Of a stretch of 64,000 nt of DNA, positions 56,781 to 64,000 are shown one piece after another. Every line of letters begins with the position of its first letter. Position 1 is the first letter of the stretch. Origin of the DNA: CAINVV01 sp963663675 (GTDB taxonomy: Bacteria > Bacteroidota > Bacteroidia > Bacteroidales > Prolixibacteraceae). The notes beneath the pieces were generated by a model. The model had not been told where the DNA came from and did not search any database. It saw nothing but the letters and a program-made list of their open reading frames with translations. The stretch lies in NCBI GenBank assembly GCA_963663675.1, contig OY760498.1, forward strand, positions 434,001-498,000. Direction: 5' to 3'. Both the position numbers and the translations under genes were made by a program.

Positions 56781-56914
56781 TGTAACCAACGTTTTTTTCA
56801 AACTATGGACGTTACTTAAATCCGTAATATATGACTTATTTTCACCGGAGGAAGAAGAAAATAGCTCAATTTTTACAAACCGTGAGGCGATAGGATTTAT
56901 TTCCCTGATCCGGA

Positions 56915-59548
56915 TCAGAGTGAGAACCAATAACTCATTTTCAGAAGAAAAATATTGGTCGGGAAGGCGCCGAGTAAATCTCTGTAAGAATCACCTAATG
57001 AGGCTTTTGAGTCAGGTGTTCTCCTCGTTTTTTCACTTGCCCAGACCAGGTAGATGAAGGATCCCTGGCGGTATTCCCATTTTGCTACGAAGTTTGAGCG
57101 CAACTGTTGAAAGTTAAAGTCAGGATTTTTGATCGAAATTTTTTCAACCGGAGAAACGGAGCTTAATTCATATGTATTATCTGTCAGAGTGGCATCAGGA
57201 TAAATTTCGTAACGGTCTTCCAATAGCTTTGCCACTGGATTCGTAACACGTTTGAATTCTGAATAGGTGCCACGGGATACATAAGGACTTCCATAATACT
57301 GGATTGATAACTCAGGGATAATGTACAAATCCACCCTGAAAGTGAGTCCGAGGGTCTTCTGATCAATTGTCCCGAGAACATATCTTTTTTCGGACTGATA
57401 ATTTACAGTAGAAACATATTGAAGCCTGTTTTGGTTATCAGAATAGCTGGCAGTAACGCCGAATTTCAGGTTGGAAATAGGCCGAAGCGTAACACTTGGT
57501 TCAAAAATCAGCCCAGATGCAGAATTTTCGCCCGATTTATTTAATCCAAGATTGAATTTGCCGATGATTTTTTTCGAGGGATTTGTCCCAATTAAAGCGG
57601 TTGAAATTAGTGAATAGGGTACAATCATGTCATAGCCTCCACGTAAAATTCTCATATCCAAGGATTCCAGATTGTGTTTGAGACTTCCTGTCAAGGTCCA
57701 TTTATTGAGAAAGGATGTGCTTATCGTTAAAGTGTTGGCCGATCCCAGGTATGATCCATTAAAGTTCCATGAGTTGAATTGCGTTAGACCGACGTTAAGT
57801 GTACGAAAAATTGAAAACGGCTTAATAATCAGGTAAGATAATGCATTTTCCTGGTCTATCCTGTCGGCAGAATTCAGGTAACCCAGGTCGTTTAGCTCAA
57901 CACCGGGAGAAAACCAGCTGAATCCCGTTGAGTATCGCCATAATCCTTTTGAGCCTTTACCAAATGCAAATCTGCCCCCGGTACCACTCAACCTGGTAGT
58001 AGTGGTATCATATGGCAGATAATCTGCTCCCGGTCGCTGGTAATATCGGGCGGAGGATTCCTGAAGGGCCTTTATGGCTGTATTTCTTCCATCCACAAAA
58101 CTACCCAGCAGCTTGGCATCAATGTAAAACTCCTTGTCTTTCATGTAATGCATCAGATCCAGTCCACCGGTATACGCGTCAGAAGCAAGGAAATTGAGGT
58201 TATTATCGTCTATGAAACGATTTGTTGAGGTAAAGAACCCGCCGATGTTGGTTGTCCCTGAATTGTATACCTTTTGGACACGTGCAACTATCCAGTTGGT
58301 AAGTGGTTCAATTTTGCGGGTAGTATCGTTACCATTCGAATCAGCAAGTTTTGCATATTCATTGGCTGTGAAACTTTGTATTACGCCGACCGTCAATCCG
58401 TTGGATGTTGTACCGCTTAGTTTCACTGCACTCAGAATTGTGGTATTTAAAGGGGAATTCACGAAGAGATCATCATTCGGATTTATTTTCAGGGAAGGGG
58501 AATGTCCGATTCGTCTCGAATAAAACAGGCTCTGATTATTAATGTTGTAATCAAAAATAAATGCCCCTTCCATGAAAAAAGGGCGTTTTTCTGTATAAAA
58601 AGTCTCATAAGCTGAAAGATTCAGCACGGACGGATCCGATTCAACCTGCCCAAAATCAGGGTTTACAGTAAGATCGACGGTAAAATTACTTGATATGCCA
58701 ATTTTTGCATCCAGACCCATTTGACCTCCCCAGTTTTTGCCATTGTTACTAAACGGATTTGATGGTTCATTTTTGGTGGTTTCAAGACTTCCGAGAGAAA
58801 ATGGCATAATTTCAAGCCGTTGTGATTTTTTTATCCCATTAATGCCCTTCAAAATCCCGTAATTGTATATCTCACCGGGACCGGTCTTGGTTTGAATCTC
58901 CCAATTACTAAACTCCTGAAGCCGGTAAATATTTCTCGATGTATGCATTCCCCAGACTTGTTCGTTCTTTCTGCTGAAACGAAGCTGACTAAGAGGAATC
59001 TCCATTTCTGCGACCCATGCCGAGTCTTCCAGCCCTACTTTTGCCTTCCAGACGGGGTTCCAGTTAAAATCATTCCTGGACGGATTGTATTTAATCAGGT
59101 CACATTTCTGTCCCCATGCCGTAACTGAGAATTCAAATCCTGAACGGTAATCATGGTAGCTGTCAAAAGCTATTCCAACAACATCTCCAACAAATTCTTC
59201 CCGGCCTCCTGCCATTTTCAGAATTTTGGAAGGATCGTCATAAGCACGAAAAGCTATGTACAAATTTTTGTCATCATACTGAATATTTAATTCAGTCGGA
59301 TGGCTGGGTTTAGCGCCTTCCTTAGGAATCCACTGAGTGTAATCACCGGCCCATGTACCGGTTTTCCACAATTTATCATCAAGTTTCCCGTCAATCACCG
59401 GTTTGGGAGTCACAATCCTGGAGGTAGTATAAACACGCGGTTCCTTTTTTGTCAAAGTAGTCTGACCAAAGCAGCTATTGGAAAAAATCCCGGTAATTAT
59501 GATGAATAAAATACTCCCTTGCAGAAGATTTAAAAGGTATTTTATCAT
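56915..59548 (-). CDS. DUF5916 protein: CBM9-like domain plus outer-membrane barrel
   Basis: 877 aa from the Met at 59548, whose signal peptide ends in CFGQT; the frame is open 14 codons further upstream. Residues about 25-210 are a carbohydrate-binding CBM9-like domain (PVIDGKLDDKLWKTGTW, YDDKNLYIAFRAYDD). The rest is DUF5916, rich in alternating beta strands, with YETFYTEKRPFFMEGAFIF. It ends in an aromatic residue pair and Leu (YWFSL), as outer-membrane barrels do. Function unknown; ligand uptake or surface binding is likely. It converges with the RND operon; about 134 bp separate the stops. Confidence 0.92.
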   Translation of the reverse strand: MIKYLLNLLQGSILFIIITGIFSNSCFGQTTLTKKEPRVYTTSRIVTPKPVIDGKLDDKLWKTGTWAGDYTQWIPKEGAKPSHPTELNIQYDDKNLYIAFRAYDDPSKILKMAGGREEFVGDVVGIAFDSYHDYRSGFEFSVTAWGQKCDLIKYNPSRNDFNWNPVWKAKVGLEDSAWVAEMEIPLSQLRFSRKNEQVWGMHTSRNIYRLQEFSNWEIQTKTGPGEIYNYGILKGINGIKKSQRLEIMPFSLGSLETTKNEPSNPFSNNGKNWGGQMGLDAKIGISSNFTVDLTVNPDFGQVESDPSVLNLSAYETFYTEKRPFFMEGAFIFDYNINNQSLFYSRRIGHSPSLKINPNDDLFVNSPLNTTILSAVKLSGTTSNGLTVGVIQSFTANEYAKLADSNGNDTTRKIEPLTNWIVARVQKVYNSGTTNIGGFFTSTNRFIDDNNLNFLASDAYTGGLDLMHYMKDKEFYIDAKLLGSFVDGRNTAIKALQESSARYYQRPGADYLPYDTTTTRLSGTGGRFAFGKGSKGLWRYSTGFSWFSPGVELNDLGYLNSADRIDQENALSYLIIKPFSIFRTLNVGLTQFNSWNFNGSYLGSANTLTISTSFLNKWTLTGSLKHNLESLDMRILRGGYDMIVPYSLISTALIGTNPSKKIIGKFNLGLNKSGENSASGLIFEPSVTLRPISNLKFGVTASYSDNQNRLQYVSTVNYQSEKRYVLGTIDQKTLGLTFRVDLYIIPELSIQYYGSPYVSRGTYSEFKRVTNPVAKLLEDRYEIYPDATLTDNTYELSSVSPVEKISIKNPDFNFQQLRSNFVAKWEYRQGSFIYLVWASEKTRRTPDSKASLGDSYRDLLGAFPTNIFLLKMSYWFSL

Positions 59549-59654
59549 TTCAGTCTGGTTAATTTCTATTGTATAGTACGCGTGACCCAAATTAATAATT
59601 ATAATTTAGTTCTGTTACTGACAAGAGTAAAACAGTACAAGTTTGTGAAATCGT

Positions 59655-59735
59655 TCCGGTAATCCGTCAGGGTTCTGGCATCCGGTGTTACCAGCGGAAT
59701 CATAAGAAAAAGATAATTCAAACATAATCAGCGTC
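59655..59735 (+). repeat. decayed remnant of the tRNA-derived repeat (left end)
   Basis: CCGGTAATCCGTCAGG resembles the left-end pair CGCCAGG-TAATC-CGCCAGG of copy F. It is followed by GGTGTTACCAGCGGAATC (compare GTGTTAACCAGTGGAATC) and AAAGATAATTCAAACATAATCA. It has the same orientation as the others. Similarity is partial, so the call is tentative. Confidence 0.4.
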
Positions 59736-59801
59736 ATATCAGGTGGGTTTTGGGTAGGGTGTCACCCCGTTTTAGCACTTTCCCCCCCTGGCCTCCGGCG
59801 G

Positions 59802-60053
59802 TTTAAGTTTACCGATGATCCTGAAGTATCTGAAACACTGTTTGATGCGGCTAAAGAACAGGTTAATGAACATGGTATGTAAGGAATTCATGGACCCCAT
59901 TGTTTCCCTGATCCTGACCCTTAGGAAATGTTAATTGAAGGATTTGATAACGAACCGGCTATTACAAGTGCTTACAATTATTCCTGCTTTCACGTTTATA
60001 TTGAAAAAACGGGTTCAGTAAATCTGTCGACGGGTTACAGTATTGGATGGTAA
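59802..60053 (+). pseudogene. GNAT-type acetyltransferase-like remnant with in-frame stops
   Basis: One frame reads FKFTDDPEVSETLFDAAKEQ, then VNEHGM, TAA (59880), GIHGP, TAG (59922), and EMLIEGFDNEPAITSAYNY. It ends at YSIGW. The colinear sequence resembles the C-terminal part of a long GNAT-related family of Bacteroidota (GIHGP then LIEGFD, then a tyrosine-rich segment). Two stops and no N-terminal part make it a dead fragment. Family assignment is from memory. Confidence 0.6.
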
Positions 60054-60118
60054 ATATCATGTAATCAAATACATGATAGCTGAAATTCTGACATTCCGAA
60101 TCTGGGGATACCCAATCT

Positions 60119-61087
60119 TTAATTGATCGGTGTAAGTATAATATTGCGGTAATCTATCGGGCCATGATCTCCCTGGAGTAATATTGGTCCGGGTTCACCC
60201 TCCTTACTGTCAATGGCTCCTCCGGTAATCCCGGGAATTTCCTGGTTGCAGATAACAAGTTTATTGTTGGCAATGATCGTGACCATCCTTCCCCTCAGGG
60301 TAATATCGTAGGATTGCCAGATGCCGGGATCTTTTGCCACCATCTCACTTGGTGTCAGGAAACCATAAATAGCACCCAGGTGACCTACCCATGGATCCAT
60401 TCCCTTACTGTCATCAATCTGCACTTCATACCGTCCCCTCAGGTAAACACCGCTGTTACTCTCTTTCTGATAGCGAAATTCTATGTGCAGGCTGAAATCA
60501 GTAAAAGTCATGTCTGACATCAGGTTGGAGCCTGATTGCTTACTTCTTAAAATGCCATTTTCAACCTTCCACTGGTTCTCTCCAGTTGCATGCCATCCCT
60601 TTAAATCCAAACCATTGAACAGGGGAATTGGCTCACCCCATACAGGTTCGCCCGCTCTTTTCAGTGAAGGAGCACTGACAGCGGTCCAGGTGTATTTTTT
60701 GCCATCAGTATAAACCATGGTGCCGGAAAGTCCCTTTTCGGTGAAAGTCCCTTCAAATTCCAGATCCCTGGTTTCAGGTTCCCATTGTGGCGGAATCCTG
60801 AAACTAAATTTCTGTCCGTCAAAGTCAACTTTCGAAATTGGCCTGGCACTTCCGTTAGCATACACGAACCGACCAACAAGTGTATGAAGTCCGGAATGTT
60901 CAACTTCAAGCCAGGAGGGAAATTCTTTACCATCCATCATGAGGGTCATATCCCATCTTCCTTCCAATACAGAAACTTTTTTCAGGGTTGAATATTGCCC
61001 TTTGGATACAAAAGCTGTACAAAACACGATAACCAGAATGAGAAGTTGTCTGATCGGGGTCATTCCAAAATTTGATGATGTCTGCAT
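60119..61087 (-). CDS. exported DUF1080 (3-keto-disaccharide hydrolase-like) protein
   Basis: 322 aa with a signal peptide ending near VSKGQ. The first 140 residues form a beta domain (LEGRWDMTLMMDGKEFPSWL, GTFTEKGLSGTMVYTDGKKY). The C-terminal 180 residues are a DUF1080/PF06439 concanavalin-like sandwich: PLFNGLDLKGWHATGENQWK, FSLHIEFRYQKESNSGVYLRGRYEVQI, GPILLQGDHGPIDYRNI. Related proteins act on 3-keto-glycosides made by Gfo/Idh oxidoreductases, of which one lies at 20381. Substrate not assigned. Confidence 0.92.
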   Translation of the reverse strand: MQTSSNFGMTPIRQLLILVIVFCTAFVSKGQYSTLKKVSVLEGRWDMTLMMDGKEFPSWLEVEHSGLHTLVGRFVYANGSARPISKVDFDGQKFSFRIPPQWEPETRDLEFEGTFTEKGLSGTMVYTDGKKYTWTAVSAPSLKRAGEPVWGEPIPLFNGLDLKGWHATGENQWKVENGILRSKQSGSNLMSDMTFTDFSLHIEFRYQKESNSGVYLRGRYEVQIDDSKGMDPWVGHLGAIYGFLTPSEMVAKDPGIWQSYDITLRGRMVTIIANNKLVICNQEIPGITGGAIDSKEGEPGPILLQGDHGPIDYRNIILTPIN

Positions 61088-61381
61088 GAGTTGGTTGAAT
61101 ATTCTGTTATAATTGTTGACAAGCAGGATTGAGGAGCGAATTTAATAACTAATACAGGATAATTAAGAAAAGTGCGGAACAATTTCTATAAACAGAAGTG
61201 AAAAAATTCATACTGAACTAATAATTAGTATAATACTTGTTGGTTGAAAATCCGGGTTGAAGGGTGTTAAAATATTAGGTAGAATAATTCTAATTTAAAA
61301 GCTGCTTAGACAATGGTCGCTGGCACCACTTTCACCCGGTTCATATCCTGAAATTTAAATTATTTGCAACTTTTGTACAAC

Positions 61382-62035
61382 ATGTCTGTCAAACAGGTGA
61401 TGGAAAGAAACAGAGGAAGCCTTCTTGATGACCAAGATTTGGTTAAAAGGGTCTTGGGTGGAGACACCAACGCCTTTTCGACTATAATAAAGGATACTGA
61501 ACAACTGGTTGCCAGCATTGTATTTAAAATGATCAGCAATCCCGAAGAGCGGAAGGATGTATCTCAGGACATCTACCTGAAATCTTTTCATAAATTGAAT
61601 AGTTTTAAATTCCAATCAAAACTTTCAACCTGGATCGCACAGATCGCTTTCAACACATGTAAAAGTTTCCTTGAAAAAAAGAAGACGATTTCATTGGATA
61701 TGACTCTTTTTTCGTCTCATGACACTTCAGGTGTTTTGAATAGCATTCAATTCCGGGGTGATATTTTTCAAAACGAGACAGAAAATAATATATACAATAA
61801 GGAACTGTCTGCGATTTTGACTGTCCTGATCAACGAACTTCCTGTGCTTTATAAAACACTTATTACGCTTTATCACCAGGAGGAATTGAGTTACACCGAG
61901 ATTGCCCAAATCACAGATCTTCCTGAAGGGACTGTTAAAAATTACCTGTTCAGGGCAAGAAAAGCCCTTCGAGATAATTTGATGCAAAAAAATAAACGCA
62001 ATATACTATGGCCGGTAAACACCTTAGCGAGATAG
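61382..62035 (+). CDS. ECF-type RNA polymerase sigma factor
   Basis: 217 aa from the ATG at 61382 (a TTG at 61364 and an ATG at 61400 are alternatives). Sigma-70 region 2 spans about 25-95 (LVASIVFKMISNPEERKDVSQDIYLKSFHKL, then FQSKLSTWIAQIAFNTCKSFL). Region 4 spans about 150-205 (YTEIAQITDLPEGTVKNYLFRARKAL). The linker is somewhat long. It overlaps the next gene, a probable membrane anti-sigma factor, by 28 bp. The regulon is unknown. The 294 bp upstream hold no other gene. Confidence 0.94.
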   Translation: MSVKQVMERNRGSLLDDQDLVKRVLGGDTNAFSTIIKDTEQLVASIVFKMISNPEERKDVSQDIYLKSFHKLNSFKFQSKLSTWIAQIAFNTCKSFLEKKKTISLDMTLFSSHDTSGVLNSIQFRGDIFQNETENNIYNKELSAILTVLINELPVLYKTLITLYHQEELSYTEIAQITDLPEGTVKNYLFRARKALRDNLMQKNKRNILWPVNTLAR

Positions 62036-62457
62036 ACATCCAGCAAATTATCCTGGATAAGGAAAAATGTTCCGCCGAAGAACGTGAACATTACAACATA
62101 TGCGATGAATGCAAAACCGAGGCGGCAAAATATTCACAGCTTTTTGCCGCCATTAAACAGCAGGAGAAACCTGTTTTTGATTTTGATCTGACTGAAATGA
62201 TAATGAAAGAATTACCGGTGCCACAACATGTCAGCAGGTTTGATAATTATTTTGTTTTCTTCATTATGACTGCTGCTATTAGCTTGGTTGCCAGTGCTTT
62301 TTATTTCTTCAGAATATATATTTCAGAGTTTTTTATCAATATCCCGGCAAATTCGGTCTACTTTATTCTCACAACTGTTGTATCAGCTGTTATCATCGTT
62401 TGTGAGGATGTAATCTCTAGGTTCCGCAAGCTTTTTAAAATATTGAATTCAATTTGA
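62008..62457 (+). CDS. membrane anti-sigma factor, ZAS-like
   Basis: 149 aa. The N-terminal cytoplasmic part carries EHYNICDECKTEA, a His-x3-Cys-x2-Cys zinc anti-sigma motif. Two membrane helices follow (about 77-100 and 112-133). It overlaps the sigma-factor gene by 28 bp, as expected for a sigma/anti-sigma pair. No periplasmic sensor domain is present, so signal input would have to come through the membrane segment or a partner. Confidence 0.85.
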   Translation: MAGKHLSEIDIQQIILDKEKCSAEEREHYNICDECKTEAAKYSQLFAAIKQQEKPVFDFDLTEMIMKELPVPQHVSRFDNYFVFFIMTAAISLVASAFYFFRIYISEFFINIPANSVYFILTTVVSAVIIVCEDVISRFRKLFKILNSI

Positions 62458-62519
62458 ATTTTTGCAACAAAAACTTCATGACCAGGTCTAATTAACAAAA
62501 CGCATTAAAAAAAATTATT

Positions 62520-62951
62520 ATGAAAAAGCTTTTATCCATTTTGACAATTGTATTTGCTCCGTTCATTTTAGCTGCGCAGGAAGTTGAAAATAGTCACATC
62601 GACAGGGAGGTTTTCAGAACTTGTTCTATCATATTTTTTATCGCCCTGTTTATGCTCTTTATTTTGGCAATTACCAGGAAGTTTATTGATTTTCGCATTA
62701 AGAGCAAAATCGTGGACAAGGGAATTCCTGAAAGTATGGTCTCTTCACTTCTGCAGACCAATCCCAATGAGGACAGAAACGGATATATCAAATGGGGAAC
62801 GGTAATCGCCGGAATCGGGGTCGGCCTGACAATTGTCAATTATACCCTTCCATTGGGAATCCATTCTTTGGCAATCATGGCTTTCTGTATCTCCATAAGC
62901 TTAATCGCTTATTATTTACTGATCAGGTACCTGGATGAAAAAGTCAAATAA
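62520..62951 (+). CDS. small membrane protein, third gene of the sigma operon
   Basis: 143 aa. A signal-like N-terminus (MKKLLSILTIVFAPFILAAQ) and a membrane helix (about 37-58) are followed by a soluble linker (RIKSKIVDKGIPESMVSSLL) and two more helices (about 85-130). It resembles DUF6249-type proteins that accompany ECF sigma factors in Bacteroidota (from memory). It lies 62 bp downstream of the anti-sigma gene. Role unknown. Confidence 0.8.
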   Translation: MKKLLSILTIVFAPFILAAQEVENSHIDREVFRTCSIIFFIALFMLFILAITRKFIDFRIKSKIVDKGIPESMVSSLLQTNPNEDRNGYIKWGTVIAGIGVGLTIVNYTLPLGIHSLAIMAFCISISLIAYYLLIRYLDEKVK

Positions 62952-62953
62952 TC

Positions 62954-64000
62954 TTATTTCCTGATCAGCCAAACATCTGAAACGTGGGATTGGCTGCTCC
63001 ATCTGATTTGTGACTCCTCCGGCCTGTCGAATGTAACCTTAATGGTTCCATCCTGGGTAAGATTTTTTGGCACGACAAATTCCTTAAACCCTCCAATCTC
63101 CTTGTCATATGTAATAGGATCCAGTCTAATTCCGTCGACACGCAAAAGAGCATCTCCTCTGCCGGATACCCGGATGTTGTATCTTCCGTTGAAGTCAAGA
63201 TTCTCATAAATTAATTCAGGTTGTTGCTGAAAAAGCTGGGAGGATAATCTCTTTCTTGAGTTTCCGCCATCCCACCAGGCAACATCAGTGGCATCATAGG
63301 AGGTAGTAAGAACTCGTGGACCAGTTTCTATGTTGGATACATTGTCATAATAGCTTCCGGGACCGGGATTTTCCCAGCTGCGGATTATCTCAAGTCGTTC
63401 CAGCTTTTTAGTTTCACTGTCCATTTCACTCACTTTCTTAAACTCGTCGGTTAGCCACCAACGGTTGTTCAATGGGTAATTCAGAAATGTCAGGATGCAA
63501 CTTCGTTGTGAATTGGATGCATGGTATTTTTTTACGTCGGACTGATAGCCTATAGAGAGGAAAAGGTCGTCTAAATACTTAACAATCTTTGCATTAATGT
63601 CCTGGTTGATTGGTTTGGTATCCGCAATGCTCACAAGTTCCAAAGCTTTCTTCATGGCTGCTTCAGATCCAATTTCTTTTGCCTTAGCCAGTACTTTATT
63701 TGCCTCTTTTTCAAGGCCTTCCTCGTAAATCTTTCTCCTTCGCTGGTAAGTATCGTAATAAGAACGTACAACGAGCATCTGCCATCTCCAGTTGCCTGCA
63801 AGTTGCGGATTTTGCTTCTCGAGTCGTTGCCAGAATTCGAATGTGGTTTCTATTCCTCCGTTTTCCCGGATCGGGCCTGCCCAGTTCTTTTCCAGTGCCA
63901 GTATGCCATTGGTGGCTTTTTCTGCCAATTCAGGACCAAAAAAGAATCGGCAATAGTCATTCAATATCTCCTGCGGTTGCTGTTCAATATCCCAACCCCG
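62954..64000 (-). CDS. large protein, C-terminal part (cut by window edge)
   Basis: 349 codons, open at the right edge, reading RGWDIEQQPQEILNDYCRFF at the edge. The first 170 residues are helical, with charged stretches (RRRKIYEEGLEKEANKVLAKA). The last 100 look like a carbohydrate-binding or jelly-roll domain (YENLDFNGRYNIRVSGRGDALLRVDGIRLDP) ending DVWLIRK. The whole reads like the tail of a large secreted glycan-active protein, but the family was not recognised. It ends 2 bp from the convergent membrane-protein gene. Confidence 0.8.
   Translation of the reverse strand, partial: RGWDIEQQPQEILNDYCRFFFGPELAEKATNGILALEKNWAGPIRENGGIETTFEFWQRLEKQNPQLAGNWRWQMLVVRSYYDTYQRRRKIYEEGLEKEANKVLAKAKEIGSEAAMKKALELVSIADTKPINQDINAKIVKYLDDLFLSIGYQSDVKKYHASNSQRSCILTFLNYPLNNRWWLTDEFKKVSEMDSETKKLERLEIIRSWENPGPGSYYDNVSNIETGPRVLTTSYDATDVAWWDGGNSRKRLSSQLFQQQPELIYENLDFNGRYNIRVSGRGDALLRVDGIRLDPITYDKEIGGFKEFVVPKNLTQDGTIKVTFDRPEESQIRWSSQSHVSDVWLIRK

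Noticed and set aside
56764..57057. 97-aa ORF after the RND pump gene
   Set aside because: It overlaps the pump stop and then runs antisense through the end of the DUF5916 gene; no protein signature.

Overview
The window looks like a chromosomal stretch of an environmental Bacteroidota bacterium, probably class Bacteroidia near Bacteroidales/Marinilabiliales. The basis is gene content and signals: a LytS/LytR pair, FtsX-type permeases of the Bacteroidota kind, a CarboxypepD_reg plus TonB-plug protein, GH92/GH2/GH106 glycosidases, a DUF5916 outer-membrane protein, PQQ-type propellers, a GGGtGRT protein, a TAnnTTTG-type promoter at 50688 and weak Shine-Dalgarno sites. No rRNA, CRISPR array, complete transposase, integrase or functional tRNA was seen. 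The species is not identifiable by eye.

Layout. 1-1103: a two-component LytTR/LytS pair cut by the left edge. 1984-8034: four secreted proteins of unknown function, including a TPR protein and a TolB-like propeller. 8737-10162: an AT-rich block with an SRPBCC protein and two VOC proteins. 10779-14737: a Tat-exported beta-helix protein and a GH92 alpha-mannosidase. 15527-16186: a small plug-domain protein. 17501-19575: an ABC exporter pair. 20381-28433: a minus-strand block with a Gfo/Idh oxidoreductase, a GH2 beta-mannosidase, a PQQ-type propeller, UPF0114, TerC and YqaA/DedA membrane proteins. 29113-36842: a small exported protein, a broken BlaI-type repressor with intact-looking operators, an FtsX permease, an M13 peptidase and a second propeller. 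37043-44139: a PAS histidine kinase, a broken MNT nucleotidyltransferase and a giant CheB-CheR hybrid kinase. 44287-47544: a GH106-type rhamnosidase. 47838-50453: a fluoride-riboswitch operon. 50664-56780: a TetR-controlled RND efflux operon. 56915-64000: a DUF5916 protein, a dead acetyltransferase, a DUF1080 hydrolase, an ECF sigma/anti-sigma module and the end of a large gene.

Two things stand out. First, the spaces between gene blocks from 1.5 to 20 kb, and once more at 35 kb, hold a modular repeat of up to about 300 bp. All seven clear copies and the one deletion derivative lie in the same orientation. Its centre resembles the 3' half of a CAU-anticodon (Met-type) tRNA, from anticodon loop to acceptor stem, followed by a strong terminator hairpin, paired CGCCAGG words and a terminal palindrome. 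Copies of matching subtype flank the same gene block (8161/10202 and 16741/19850), so the region reads like a chain of cassettes separated by tRNA-derived direct repeats. Second, the fluoride riboswitch heads crcB and DUF190 and then, with no visible terminator, a NifU-like scaffold protein and a GGGtGRT protein, closed by a strong terminator. This suggests an iron-sulfur-linked function under fluoride control.

The glycan genes (GH92, GH2, GH106, beta-helix, Gfo/Idh, DUF1080) are scattered, and no SusC/SusD pair is present. They look like accessory saccharolytic functions and not one polysaccharide utilisation locus.
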